A DNA stretch of 39,948 nt from Aeromicrobium sp. Root472D3 (GCF_001426485.1 NZ_LMET01000001.1:79517-119464); one strand, 5' to 3'. Counted from the stretch's first letter, positions 8,814 to 16,504 are shown. Notes: a model not told the origin generated them from the sequence alone. A program made the numbers and translations.

Positions 8814-9625
8814 CGCGCCTCGAGCACCCCGGTGGCCTTGCCCGTGCCGTCGACGACGACGTCGACGCCGTCGCGCTGCTCGACGTGCAGCGTGCGGCTG
8901 CCCTTGTCGATGCCGACGAAGCTGCGGACGAAGTCGTCGGCGGGCGCGGCCAGGATGTCGGCGGGCGAGCCCACCTGCGCGACCTCGCCGCCCTTCTTGA
9001 GGATCACGACCTGGTCACCGAGGAGGAAGGCCTCGTCGATGTCGTGCGTCACGAAGACGATGGTCTTGTCGAGGTCGCGCTGCAGGCGCAGCAGCTCGGC
9101 CTGCAGCTCCTCGCGGACGATCGGGTCGACGGCACCGAACGGCTCGTCCATCAGCAGGATGTTGGGGTCGGAGACGAGCCCGCGCGCCACGCCGACGCGC
9201 TGCTGCTGGCCGCCCGACAGCTGGCTGGGGTACTTGGTCGCCAGCGAGCTGTCGAGGCCGACGGTCTCGAGGACGGCGTACGACCGGTCGCGCGCCTCCT
9301 TCTTGTCGACGCCGTTGAGGCGCAGCACGGTCGCGACGTTGTCGATGACCTTGCGGTGCGGCAGCAGGCCCGCGTGCTGCATGACGTAGCCGATGCTGCG
9401 CCGCAGCTCGACCTTGTTGCGCGTCGCGATGTCGACGTCGTCGACCAGCACCTGGCCCTTGGACGGGTCGACCATCCGGTTGACCATGCGCAGCAGCGTC
9501 GTCTTGCCGCAGCCGGAGGAGCCGACGAAGACCGTCGTGGTGCGGGACGGCAGGACGAGGCTGAAGTCACCCACGGCCTCCGTCCCGTCGGCGAAGGTCT
9601 TGCCGATGGAGCGGTACTCGATCAT
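8810..9625 (-). CDS. Osmoprotectant ABC transporter ATP-binding protein, short form without CBS pair
   Basis: A 271-residue nucleotide-binding subunit. Walker A is GSSGCGKTT, the signature is LSGGQQQR, Walker B is NILLMDEPFGAVD and the H-loop is VFVTHD. It powers uptake through the two adjacent permeases. OpuCA/ProV-type ATPases are often near 380-400 residues because of two C-terminal CBS domains that sense ionic strength; here only about 30 residues follow the NBD, so the CBS pair is missing. I chose the ATG at 9625 because a strong GGAGGA lies seven bases upstream; an upstream ATG at 9649 would add MASSAEDR. It is the first gene of the operon. Confidence 0.9.
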   Translation of the reverse strand: MIEYRSIGKTFADGTEAVGDFSLVLPSRTTTVFVGSSGCGKTTLLRMVNRMVDPSKGQVLVDDVDIATRNKVELRRSIGYVMQHAGLLPHRKVIDNVATVLRLNGVDKKEARDRSYAVLETVGLDSSLATKYPSQLSGGQQQRVGVARGLVSDPNILLMDEPFGAVDPIVREELQAELLRLQRDLDKTIVFVTHDIDEAFLLGDQVVILKKGGEVAQVGSPADILAAPADDFVRSFVGIDKGSRTLHVEQRDGVDVVVDGTGKATGVLEAR

Positions 9626-9683
9626 GCGGTCCTCCGCGCTCGACGCCATCGCGTCGGGACAGTAGGTAGGCAAGGAAGGGTCG

Positions 9684-9696
9684 TGCCGTGACGGCA
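9684..9696. promoter_or_regulatory. Candidate operator palindrome upstream of the osmoprotectant operon
   Basis: TGCCGT-g-ACGGCA is a perfect palindrome in the 135-bp gap that must hold the importer promoter. No clear -10/-35 pair is visible beside it. It may be a regulator site or chance in GC-rich DNA. Confidence 0.3.
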
Positions 9697-9760
9697 GTCG
9701 GACCAGTCTTGCGTGCTCACCGGCTTGCGGCAATCGGAACGGTGCGGCCTGTCACGTGCG

Positions 9761-10183
9761 TCACGACGGCTCGGGCACCCGGTGCTCGACCGGCGTGGGG
9801 CCCGCGACGACCGGCAGGCCCTCGGCGCGCCACGCGTGGATGCCCCCGACGATGTCGCGCGCGGGCAGTCCCAGCGAGACCAGTGCGGCGGCGGCCAGCG
9901 ACGAGGTGTAGCCCTCGGTGCAGACGACGATCCACTCCTGGCCCTCGGTCGCGACGGCGAGGTTCGCCCCCGAGCGCGGGTGCAGGCGCCACTCGAGGTG
10001 GTTGCGCTCGACGACGACCGAGCCGGGGATCTCGCCGTCCAGCTCGCGCTGCCAGGCCGGCCGGATGTCGACGATGATCGCGCCGGCCGCGACGCGCGCG
10101 TGGGCGTCGCGTGGCGAGATGCGGTCGAGGCCACCGCGCGCCGACCGCAGCAGCTCGTCGACCGAGGCGTAGGTGACGGTCAT
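9761..10183 (-). CDS. Rhodanese-like domain protein
   Basis: A 140-residue single-domain rhodanese. The domain begins with the usual VDIRP motif (AAGAIIVDIRPAWQ), and the active-site loop reads VVCTEGYTSS with Cys at about residue 88, so the persulfide-forming residue is present. Rhodaneses move sulfane sulfur from donors to acceptors such as cyanide or sulfite. The ATG at 10183 has GGAGG upstream and overlaps the stop of the cysteine dioxygenase gene by 4 bp, so the two are coupled. The pairing suggests handling of sulfur released in cysteine breakdown; this is inference from context. Confidence 0.88.
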   Translation of the reverse strand: MTVTYASVDELLRSARGGLDRISPRDAHARVAAGAIIVDIRPAWQRELDGEIPGSVVVERNHLEWRLHPRSGANLAVATEGQEWIVVCTEGYTSSLAAAALVSLGLPARDIVGGIHAWRAEGLPVVAGPTPVEHRVPEPS

Positions 10184-10692
10184 GACACGGCCTCCAGGTC
10201 GGGTGCGGGCGCCTCGGGGTCGTCGGTCCACACCGACGCGAGGCGGGTCAGCTGGTGGCCGTCGACGTCGTAGTAGTTCATCTGCGACAGCGGGGGCGAG
10301 TAGGCGTGGACGCTGACGGCCGTCCGGGGGTGCACGTTGCGGACGTCGTGCACGTAGTGCTCGCCGAACAGCACCGAGTCGCCCTCGACCCGCTCGGTCT
10401 CGGTCAGCACCTCGGCGCCCGGCGTCCACACGGCCTCGCTCAGCGCGCCGCTGACGACCGTGAAGGCGCCCGACGAGCCGCCGTGGTCGTGCAGCTGCGT
10501 GCCCTGCTCCTGCGTCCAGCTGATGAGCCAGACGTCGACCTCGTCGTCACACCGCAGTCGCACGTGCCAGCGGCTCTCCGAGTCGGCGTGAACCTCGTGG
10601 AGGCCCGCGCGGACGTCGTCGGCGACCGAGCTCGTCAGGGATGCGAGCTCGGCCAGCGACAGGGGCGCGACGGTGGTGGGACGTGCGGTCAT
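10180..10692 (-). CDS. Cysteine dioxygenase-family cupin protein
   Basis: A 170-residue cupin. The first cupin motif is GTQLHDHGGSSGAF, supplying two iron-binding His, and the second is YVHDVRNVH, supplying the third: the three-His site of thiol dioxygenases. Enzymes of this group oxidise cysteine (or 3-mercaptopropionate) to the sulfinate with O2. The ATG at 10692 is in a poor ribosome-site context (GGAG only two bases away) and may be read from a leaderless mRNA. Transcription is divergent from the small membrane protein gene. It is coupled to the rhodanese gene by ATGA. Confidence 0.82.
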   Translation of the reverse strand: MTARPTTVAPLSLAELASLTSSVADDVRAGLHEVHADSESRWHVRLRCDDEVDVWLISWTQEQGTQLHDHGGSSGAFTVVSGALSEAVWTPGAEVLTETERVEGDSVLFGEHYVHDVRNVHPRTAVSVHAYSPPLSQMNYYDVDGHQLTRLASVWTDDPEAPAPDLEAVS

Positions 10693-10824
10693 GACTCCAT
10701 GCAAGCCGAGATCGCAGCACTTCCTCGCGGTGCTCACCAGTCGGACACCGCCCACCAGCGTGTCGGGATGCGGTAGGGGGCGGTCGAACTATCGTGACGA
10801 GGACACTCCCGGAAGGTCTGTCGC

Positions 10825-11034
10825 ATGAAGTGGATCCTGCTCGTCGTCGTCATCGTCGTGATCGTCGCCGTCGTCCTCGCCCGTTCGTCCCGCACCGGGT
10901 CCGGTGCCGCGGCGGCGGGTCGGTCGCACCGGCTCGACGACTCCTCGTCGCCGTCCGCACGGCCTGCCGAGAACCGGTCCGAGCCCCGTGATCCCGGGGA
11001 CGACGACCCCCTCACGCCCGGCGGGACGACGTAG
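10825..11034 (+). CDS. Small single-pass membrane protein of unknown function
   Basis: A 69-residue protein. Residues 4-19 form one Val/Ile-rich TM helix directly after MKW, and the rest is a polar, disordered tail rich in Ser, Arg, Asp and Pro. GGAAGG lies eight bases before the ATG, which supports real translation. I do not recognise a family. It sits between the cysteine dioxygenase gene (divergent) and tRNA-Asp. Confidence 0.6.
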   Translation: MKWILLVVVIVVIVAVVLARSSRTGSGAAAAGRSHRLDDSSSPSARPAENRSEPRDPGDDDPLTPGGTT

Positions 11035-11047
11035 GGCCCCACCCGTT

Positions 11048-11077
11048 TTGGAGACCACGCGGACCATGCGATAGAGT
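11048..11077 (+). promoter_or_regulatory. Probable promoter of tRNA-Asp
   Basis: TTGGAG (11048-11053), an 18-bp spacer and TAGAGT (11072-11077) precede the mature tRNA by 26 bases. This is a good spacing for a sigma-70-type promoter with a short processed leader. Confidence 0.55.
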
Positions 11078-11103
11078 CACGTTCGCGGTTCGCCGCACAG
11101 CAT

Positions 11104-11180
11104 GGCCCCGTGGCGCAGTTGGTTAGCGCGCCGCCCTGTCACGGCGGAGGTCGCCGGTTCGAGTCCGGTCGGGGTCGCCA
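11104..11180 (+). tRNA. tRNA-Asp (GUC)
   Basis: A full cloverleaf can be drawn: acceptor GGCCCCG/CGGGGTC with a G-U pair, D stem GCGC, anticodon loop CTGTCAC (anticodon GUC) on a CCGCC/GGCGG stem, and T arm GCCGG-TTCGAGT-CCGGT. The discriminator base is G, an Asp identity element, and CCA is encoded at 11178-11180. It is the substrate class of the GluQ enzyme at 1316. Confidence 0.97.
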
Positions 11181-11190
11181 TGTGAGAGAG

Positions 11191-11225
11191 CCCACGTCCC
11201 TCCTCGGAGGGACGTGGGATTTTTC
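11191..11225 (+). terminator. Intrinsic terminator after tRNA-Asp
   Basis: A 13-bp perfect stem (11191-11203 with 11206-11218) is followed by ATTTTT. It starts 11 bases after the tRNA CCA, a classical rho-independent terminator. Confidence 0.92.
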
Positions 11226-11251
11226 TTGTCCGCCAAGTGGTTGAATGTTCT

Positions 11252-11866
11252 ATGACTTCTTCGACGGAAACCAGCCCCTTCGTCCTCGGCGACGACACCC
11301 TCGACGTCCTGTTCCGCGAGGCCCGCTCGGTCAACGCGTTCAGCGACGAGCCGGTCTCGGCCGAGCAGGTCCGCGAGGTGTTCGAGCTTGTCAAGCTCGG
11401 GCCCACGATGATGAACATCCAGCCGATGCGCCTGCTGCTGGTCGAGCAGGGCGAGGGCCGCGACCGCCTCGTGCCGCACATGGCCGAGGGCAACCGCACC
11501 AAGGCGCAGACGGCGCCGCTCGTCGCGGTCGTCGCCGCCGACACCGACTTCCACACCTCGATGGACGTGCACTTCCCGCACAAGCCCGGCATCGGCGACA
11601 TGTTCGCGGGCGACGACGCCAACCGCTACGAGGTCGCCCGGTACAACACGGCCCTGCAGACGGGCTACTTCATCATCGGCATCCGGGCGGCCGGCCTGCA
11701 CGCGGGTCCCGTCGGCGGCTTCGACGCCGCGGGCATCGACGGCGAGTTCTTCGGCGGCACGACGTGGCGCACGCAGCTCGTGATCAACATCGGCCACCCC
11801 GGTGAGAACCCGTGGTTCGACCGTCTGCCCCGCATCTCGGCGGACGACGCGGTGCGCACGGTCTGA
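11252..11866 (+). CDS. Nitroreductase-family protein, RutE/malonic semialdehyde reductase-like
   Basis: A 204-residue FMN-dependent nitroreductase-fold protein. ARSVNAFSDEPVSAEQVREVF at the N-terminus and LVKLGPTMMNIQPMRLLLVE match the RutE (malonic semialdehyde reductase) subfamily, where the corresponding segments bind FMN; GNRTKAQTAPLVAVVAAD is also typical. RutE acts in uracil degradation, but no other rut gene is here, so the role may be a general aldehyde or nitro reduction with NAD(P)H. No Shine-Dalgarno is visible before the ATG at 11252, so the mRNA may be leaderless. It is the first gene after the tRNA-Asp terminator. Confidence 0.85.
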   Translation: MTSSTETSPFVLGDDTLDVLFREARSVNAFSDEPVSAEQVREVFELVKLGPTMMNIQPMRLLLVEQGEGRDRLVPHMAEGNRTKAQTAPLVAVVAADTDFHTSMDVHFPHKPGIGDMFAGDDANRYEVARYNTALQTGYFIIGIRAAGLHAGPVGGFDAAGIDGEFFGGTTWRTQLVINIGHPGENPWFDRLPRISADDAVRTV

Positions 11867-11892
11867 CGGACGGGGTCTGACAGGCTGAGGTC

Positions 11893-13230
11893 ATGGCCGA
11901 CCTCACCGCGCGCGTCCACGACGTGCTCCCCTCCGTCCTGGACGATCTCGAGACGCTCGTCCGCATCCCGTCGATCTGGGCCCAGCCCGAGCACCACGAC
12001 GACGTCCACCGCAGCGCGGCCGAGGTGCGACGGCTGCTGACCGAGGCGGGCTTCGCGGATGCGCGCGTCGTCGAGGCCGGAGGGGCGCCGGCGGTCATCG
12101 CGCACCACCCCGCCCCGCCGGGCGCCCCCACCGTCCTGCTGTACGCCCACCACGACGTGCAGCCGACCGGCGACCCCGACCGGTGGACGTCGCCGCCGTT
12201 CGAGCCCACGCGCCGCGGCGACCGCCTCTACGCCCGCGGCGCGGCCGACGACAAGGCCGGGCTCGCGGCGCACCTCGCGGCCTTCCGCGCGCACGGCGGC
12301 AACCCGCCGGTCGGCGTGACGGTGTTCGTGGAGGGCGAGGAGGAGTCGGGGTCGCCGAGCCTCGTCGCCCTGCTCGAGCAGCACCGCGACGAGCTGACCG
12401 CCGATGCCATCGTGATCGCCGACTCGGCCAACTGGGCCATCGGCGCGCCGGCCCTGACCGTCTCGCTGCGCGGGATGGTCGACTGCGTCGTGACGGTCGA
12501 GACCCTCGGCCACGCGGTGCACTCCGGCATCTGGGGCGGTGTCGTGCCCGATGCGCTGACGACGCTCAGCCGGCTGCTCGCGACGCTGCACGACGACGAG
12601 GGCGCCGTCGCGATCGAGGGGCTGCACCACGGGGTCGCCGCCGAGCTGGAGTACCCCGAGGACCGTTTCCGCGAGGAGTCGTCGGTGCTGCCGGGCGTCG
12701 GGCAGATCGGTCGCGGGTCGATCGTGCAGCGGCTGTGGGCCGAGCCCGCCGTCAGCGTCCTCGGCATCGACGCGACACCCGTCGCGACGGCGTCGAACAC
12801 GCTCTCGCCGAGCGCCCGCGCCAAGATCGGCATGCGCGTCGCTCCCGGCGGCGACGCCGCGGCACATCTCGACGCCTTGGTCACCCACCTCGAGCAGCAC
12901 GCGCCGTTCGGGGCCAAGGTCACGGTCGAGCGCGGCGACCTCGGCGAGCCGTTCACGGTCGATGCGAACGGTCCCGCGTACGACGCCGCGCGATCGGCGT
13001 TCCGCGACGCGTGGGACGGCACCGAGCCCGTCGACATGGGCATGGGCGGGTCGATCCCGTTCATCGCCGAGTTCGCGCGGCTCTTCCCCGACGCCGCCGT
13101 GCTGGTCACGGGCGTCGAGGACCCCGACACGCGGGCCCACGGCATCGACGAGGGCCTGCACCTGGGCGAGTTCGCCCGCGTGTGCGTCGCCGAGGCGTTG
13201 CTCCTGCAGCGGTTGGCCGACCCCACCTGA
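11893..13230 (+). CDS. M20-family dipeptidase/peptidase
   Basis: A 445-residue zinc peptidase of the M20 (CPG2/CNDP-like) family. The metal ligands and general base are visible: LLYAHHDVQP (first His-x-Asp), ARGAADDKAG (bridging Asp), and FVEGEEESGS (catalytic Glu and metal Glu). The dimerisation domain spans roughly residues 200-330, and the last ligand His is in TRAHGIDEG. Such enzymes cleave dipeptides or N-acyl amino acids in the cytoplasm. The ATG at 11893 has GAGG three bases away. It lies 26 bp after the nitroreductase gene and may share its mRNA; tRNA-Phe follows. Confidence 0.9.
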   Translation: MADLTARVHDVLPSVLDDLETLVRIPSIWAQPEHHDDVHRSAAEVRRLLTEAGFADARVVEAGGAPAVIAHHPAPPGAPTVLLYAHHDVQPTGDPDRWTSPPFEPTRRGDRLYARGAADDKAGLAAHLAAFRAHGGNPPVGVTVFVEGEEESGSPSLVALLEQHRDELTADAIVIADSANWAIGAPALTVSLRGMVDCVVTVETLGHAVHSGIWGGVVPDALTTLSRLLATLHDDEGAVAIEGLHHGVAAELEYPEDRFREESSVLPGVGQIGRGSIVQRLWAEPAVSVLGIDATPVATASNTLSPSARAKIGMRVAPGGDAAAHLDALVTHLEQHAPFGAKVTVERGDLGEPFTVDANGPAYDAARSAFRDAWDGTEPVDMGMGGSIPFIAEFARLFPDAAVLVTGVEDPDTRAHGIDEGLHLGEFARVCVAEALLLQRLADPT

Positions 13231-13294
13231 GTGAGTGCGTTCGCGGACGTCCGACGCCGTGCGATATGGTGATCGTCGCTCGTTCGCGAGCGGT

Positions 13295-13368
13295 GGCCAG
13301 GTAGCTCAGTTGGTACGAGCATCCGCCTGAAAAGCGGAGGGTCGCCGGTTCGACCCCGGCCCTGGCCA
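13295..13368 (+). tRNA. tRNA-Phe (GAA)
   Basis: Acceptor GGCCAGG/CCTGGCC, D stem GCTC/GAGC, anticodon stem TCCGC/GCGGA with loop CTGAAAA (anticodon GAA) and T arm GCCGG-TTCGACC-CCGGC are all intact. The discriminator is A and CCA is not encoded. A TATGGT -10-like box lies at 13265-13270. Confidence 0.97.
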
Positions 13369-13426
13369 CAGACGACGATGGAGCCCCGCACGGTTTTCGC
13401 GGGGCTCCATCGTCGTTTCCGGCCAG
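13349..13426 (+). repeat. Direct repeat copy 1: tRNA-Phe 3' end plus terminator
   Basis: This 78-bp unit runs from the T loop of tRNA-Phe through the acceptor end and terminator. It recurs 145 bp downstream at 13494-13571 with one difference (T at 13396, G at 13541). Confidence 0.95.
13372..13418 (+). terminator. Intrinsic terminator after tRNA-Phe
   Basis: An 18-bp perfect stem (13372-13389 with 13399-13416) has a 9-base loop and starts three bases after the mature tRNA end. The U-tract is short (TTT). A second copy of the same hairpin lies in the downstream repeat at 13517-13563. Confidence 0.88.
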
Positions 13427-13493
13427 GGTCAGCGGTCGGACCCAGGCCGCCTGGGGGTCCCCCTGCACGGAGCTCTGCGGAGTGCTCGGGGGA

Positions 13494-13571
13494 TTCGACC
13501 CCGGCCCTGGCCACAGACGACGATGGAGCCCCGCACGGTTGTCGCGGGGCTCCATCGTCGTTTCCGGCCAG
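13494..13571 (+). repeat. Direct repeat copy 2: orphan tRNA-Phe 3' fragment with terminator
   Basis: This holds only the T loop, acceptor 3' strand and terminator of tRNA-Phe, with no 5' half, so it is not a functional tRNA. It matches copy 1 at 77 of 78 positions. The breakpoint at the T loop is where many tyrosine-integrase att sites begin. The 67 bp between the copies encode nothing I recognise. Confidence 0.95.
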
Positions 13572-13623
13572 CCGCGACGCGGGTTCGTGCGACGTGGCGA
13601 GGTCGCGTGGGCCGACGTCGCTG

Positions 13624-13629
13624 TAGGTT
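13624..13629 (+). promoter_or_regulatory. Leaderless-type -10 box
   Basis: TAGGTT ends six bases before the ATG at 13636, which would place the transcription start on the start codon. No Shine-Dalgarno is present. Confidence 0.5.
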
Positions 13630-13635
13630 CTGCCC

Positions 13636-13998
13636 ATGGACCTGATGGACGTGAGCGACACCGCGTTCGTCGTCGGCGTGCTCGTCGCTCCGCTGGTGGC
13701 CGTGCTGATGTTCGCGGCGGTCGTCGCGACGCGACGGTCCGCTCGCGTCGTCGCCCTGACCTCGGTCCTGTCGGCCGCCGTCGTCGGTTCCCTCTTCGTG
13801 TACTGGTGGCTGTGGGGCGCGGCGTTCGACGCGGTCGACGCGGGGCGCGAGGTCTCGTCGACGGTCGACCGGACCATGGGCGTCGCCGTCGGGGTCAGCG
13901 CGGTGTCGGCCGTCCTGCTGGCCACGCTGGGCGTCGCCGTGGTGGCGACGTCGCGCAGACGTCGCCGGCCGACCCCGTCGTGGGGGTCAGCGGCCTGA
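13636..13998 (+). CDS. Small membrane protein of unknown function
   Basis: A 120-residue protein with three hydrophobic segments (about residues 10-32, 39-62 and 84-107), a basic loop ATRRSARV after the first, and a basic tail RRRRRP. I do not recognise a family. The start at 13636 is supported by the leaderless-type -10 box; a second ATG three codons in is possible. It follows the duplicated tRNA-Phe fragment and precedes 237 bp without a supported gene. Confidence 0.6.
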   Translation: MDLMDVSDTAFVVGVLVAPLVAVLMFAAVVATRRSARVVALTSVLSAAVVGSLFVYWWLWGAAFDAVDAGREVSSTVDRTMGVAVGVSAVSAVLLATLGVAVVATSRRRRRPTPSWGSAA

Positions 13999-14235
13999 AC
14001 CGGGCCCGTCGCCGCGGAGCGACCGTTCGCTCGCTCGGGCCGCGACGAGGTCGGCGATGCGCCGCCGCACGACGAGCCGACGCCGGTTCGCCGCCCTGCG
14101 CCGCGCCGCGCTCCTCTGGACGAACTGCAAGGGACTCACGCTCCTCGTGATCTCGCGGGCACCCCTGGCACGACGCGCCCCTACCCGTTCATCGCACGAG
14201 GAGCCCCGATGTCACCGGTCGGAGCGGGGAATCTC

Positions 14236-14571
14236 CTACGCGGGTCGCGGGGCGTACATGATGAGGGCCACGCCGACCAGGCAGACCAGCGCACCGCTGA
14301 CGTCCCAGCGGTCGGGCTCGAACCCGTCGACGACCATGCCCCACAGCAGCGACCCCGCCACGAAGACGCCGCCGTAGGCGGCCAGGATGCGGCCGAAGCT
14401 CGCATCGGGCTGCAGCGTGGCGACGAAGCCGTAGGCGCCGAGCGCGACCACTCCGCCACCGATCCACAGCAGGCCCCGGTGCTCGCGCACGCCCTGCCAG
14501 ATCAGCCAGGCGCCGCCGATCTCGGCGAACGCCGCGGCGACGAACAGGGCGATCGAGCGCAGCGTGTCCAT
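14236..14571 (-). CDS. YnfA/UPF0060-family small membrane protein
   Basis: A 111-residue four-TM protein. [22 protein letters not shown] in the first half and [28 protein letters not shown] in the second are hallmark segments of UPF0060 (YnfA), an SMR-like family. Some members have been linked to drug efflux, but the general function is not settled. It is transcribed alone, away from the kinase gene. The start ATG at 14571 is the first Met of the family pattern. Confidence 0.88.
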   Translation of the reverse strand: MDTLRSIALFVAAAFAEIGGAWLIWQGVREHRGLLWIGGGVVALGAYGFVATLQPDASFGRILAAYGGVFVAGSLLWGMVVDGFEPDRWDVSGALVCLVGVALIMYAPRPA

Positions 14572-14681
14572 GGCCGCATCCTCTCAGGCCCGGTGCCGCT
14601 CAGGTCTCTGCGAGGTCGCGGACCGCGTGCTCGACGCCGGTGGACGACCGAGCACGCTCGGCACCGTTCATCGCGTCCGCC

Positions 14682-14687
14682 TAGCAT
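14682..14687 (+). promoter_or_regulatory. Leaderless-type -10 box of the PASTA kinase gene
   Basis: TAGCAT is followed by seven bases and the ATG at 14695. This favours 14695 over the ATG at 14686, which lies inside the box. No Shine-Dalgarno is seen. Confidence 0.5.
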
Positions 14688-14694
14688 GGCTCGG

Positions 14695-16188
14695 ATGGGG
14701 ACACTGCTGAACGGACGCTACGAGCTCGGCGACACCATCGGTTCCGGGGGCATGGGCCGCGTGCACCGCGCCACCGACACCCGCCTGGGCCGGTCCGTCG
14801 CGGTCAAGATCCTGCGCGTGGGCGGCGGCGAGGACGACGCCACCGCGCGCGCCCGGTTCAAGGCCGAGGCGACCCTGGCCGGCTCGCTGCACCACCCGGG
14901 CATCGCCCAGGTCTACGACGTCGGCGAGGACGAGTCGTCGCCCGAGCGCGAGCCCTTCATCGTCATGCAGCTCATCGAGGGCACCCCGCTGAGCACCCTG
15001 CTCGCCGAGCGCGGTGCGATCCGCCCCGACGGTGTCGCCAAGATCGTCGCGCAGGTCGCCGACGCCCTCGACACGGCGCACGGCGCCGGCATCGTGCACC
15101 GCGACCTCAAGCCGTCCAACATCGTCGTGACGCCGCAGGGCCGGGCCGTGCTGGTCGACTTCGGCATCGCCTGGTCGGCCGGCAGCGAGCCGCTGACCCA
15201 GACCGGCTCGATCATCGGCACCGCCGAGTACTTCAGCCCCGAGCAGGCCGCCGGACGACCCGCGACGGCGCGCTCCGACCTGTACTCGCTGGGCATCGTG
15301 GCCTACCACTGCGTGACCGGGACGTCGCCGTTCCGGCGCGAGACCCCCGTCGCAACCGCGATGGCGCAGCTGACGGGCGACCTGCCGCCGATGGACGACT
15401 CCGTGCCGCCGGCGCTGCGCACGCTCATCACGTCGCTGACGCAGAAGGACCCCGAGGACCGTCCGTCCAGTGCCGCCGCCGTCGCCGCGCTCGCGAACAG
15501 CGAGACGTCGCCGGCCACCGAGATCATCGCCCCGGCAACCTCGGCGATGCCGGCCACGGCACCCGTCCCGCAGCCCACCTCGGTGCAGCCGGCCGCCGCC
15601 GCGGCACCGCCCCCGCCGCCGGTGCTGCCGCCGCCGACGTTGCCGCCGCCGTCACGGTCGGACGAGGGCGAGCGTCGCTCGTCACGCTGGCTGGTCGTCG
15701 CGGTCGTCGCGATCCTCCTGCTGCTGGCCGGCGTGCTGGGCGTGCAGGCCCTCGGCGGCGGCGACGACGGCTCCCCCGCCGCCGACGCGACGACGCAGAC
15801 CAGCGACGCACCGACCGAGGAGGAGCCGACCTCGGAGACCCCGTCGGAGCCCACCGAGACGGAGCCCGAGTCCAACGACGTCACGGTCGACCGCGACGCC
15901 CTGATCGGGCTGGACTACGACGACGCGGCCGACGAGCTCGACGACCTCGGCCTCTCGGCACGCCGCGTCGACGAGACGTCGTCGGCTCCCGAGGGGACCG
16001 TCACGGGCGTCTCGCCGTCGGGCACCGTGGGCCGCGGCAGCACGATCACGCTGACCGTCGCGAAGGCGGCGCCGGAGCAGACCGAGCCGACCGCCGAGAC
16101 CCCGTCCGCGCCGACCGGCCCGGCGGGCGACGCCACCGACAAGGGCCCCGCCGGTGGCGGGGGCCCCGGCGGCGGCAAGAAGCCCTAG
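14695..16188 (+). CDS. PknB-type Ser/Thr protein kinase with a single PASTA domain
   Basis: A 497-residue transmembrane kinase. The kinase domain (about residues 8-260) has the Gly-rich loop GSGGMGRV, the catalytic Lys in AVKIL, HRDLKPSN and the DFG motif VDFGIAWS. A Pro/Ala-rich cytoplasmic linker leads to one TM helix (WLVVAVVAILLLLAGVLGV, about 333-351), then an acidic Thr/Glu-rich extracellular stalk, one PASTA domain (DVTVDRDALIGLDYDDAADE onward) and a Gly-rich basic tail. PASTA kinases sense cell-wall fragments; PknB itself has four repeats, so one is low. No partner phosphatase or penicillin-binding protein gene is adjacent. Confidence 0.9.
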   Translation: MGTLLNGRYELGDTIGSGGMGRVHRATDTRLGRSVAVKILRVGGGEDDATARARFKAEATLAGSLHHPGIAQVYDVGEDESSPEREPFIVMQLIEGTPLSTLLAERGAIRPDGVAKIVAQVADALDTAHGAGIVHRDLKPSNIVVTPQGRAVLVDFGIAWSAGSEPLTQTGSIIGTAEYFSPEQAAGRPATARSDLYSLGIVAYHCVTGTSPFRRETPVATAMAQLTGDLPPMDDSVPPALRTLITSLTQKDPEDRPSSAAAVAALANSETSPATEIIAPATSAMPATAPVPQPTSVQPAAAAAPPPPPVLPPPTLPPPSRSDEGERRSSRWLVVAVVAILLLLAGVLGVQALGGGDDGSPAADATTQTSDAPTEEEPTSETPSEPTETEPESNDVTVDRDALIGLDYDDAADELDDLGLSARRVDETSSAPEGTVTGVSPSGTVGRGSTITLTVAKAAPEQTEPTAETPSAPTGPAGDATDKGPAGGGGPGGGKKP

Positions 16189-16204
16189 CCGGCGGACGTG
16201 GCGG

Positions 16205-16408
16205 TCAGCGCGGCGGCAGGTCGTTCTGCCGCTTGATCGCGGCGTTGCGCTGGCCCTGCGCGACGAACGACAGCACGATGCCGACGAGGCCGGCCGCCAT
16301 CAGGATGTAGCCGACCGTCACGAGGTCGACCTCGTTGATGTTGTCACGGACGGCGAACGACAGGATCGCGCCGATCGCGATGAGGGCGATGGATCCACCG
16401 AAGTACAT
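16205..16408 (-). CDS. DUF6458-family small membrane protein
   Basis: A 67-residue protein with two TM helices (GGSIALIAIGAILSFAV and VGYILMAAGLVGIVLSFVA) joined by a short acidic loop NINEVDL. This layout is that of the DUF6458 family, common and uncharacterised in Actinomycetota. GAAAGGGG precedes the ATG at 16408. It is convergent with the kinase gene, 16 bp apart. Confidence 0.8.
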   Translation of the reverse strand: MYFGGSIALIAIGAILSFAVRDNINEVDLVTVGYILMAAGLVGIVLSFVAQGQRNAAIKRQNDLPPR

Positions 16409-16492
16409 GACAGAACCCCTTTCGAAGGTGTGCCCCGAAGGTAGTGGGCCGAGGGGTCGACCGCACGTCCGCCGCGCCCGGTGGCCTGCACC

Positions 16493-16498
16493 TAGGCT
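16493..16498 (+). promoter_or_regulatory. Leaderless-type -10 box
   Basis: TAGGCT lies six bases before the ATG at 16505. GGAGG sits in the gap but only one base from the ATG, too close to act as a normal ribosome site. Confidence 0.5.
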
Positions 16499-16504
16499 GG
16501 AGGC

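Noticed and set aside
10693..10824. A riboswitch before the cysteine dioxygenase gene
   Set aside because: The gap is divergent and short, the gene has little or no leader, and I see no known aptamer.
13494..13571. A second tRNA-Phe gene
   Set aside because: Only the T loop and acceptor 3' strand are present, with no D arm, anticodon or 5' acceptor strand.
13378..13626. An 82-codon frame across the tRNA-Phe repeat region
   Set aside because: It reads through two terminator hairpins and the tRNA fragment, so it is not a gene.
14057..14377. A 106-codon Arg-rich frame after the small membrane protein
   Set aside because: Its second half lies opposite the YnfA-like gene, its composition is that of a shadow, and there is no ribosome site.
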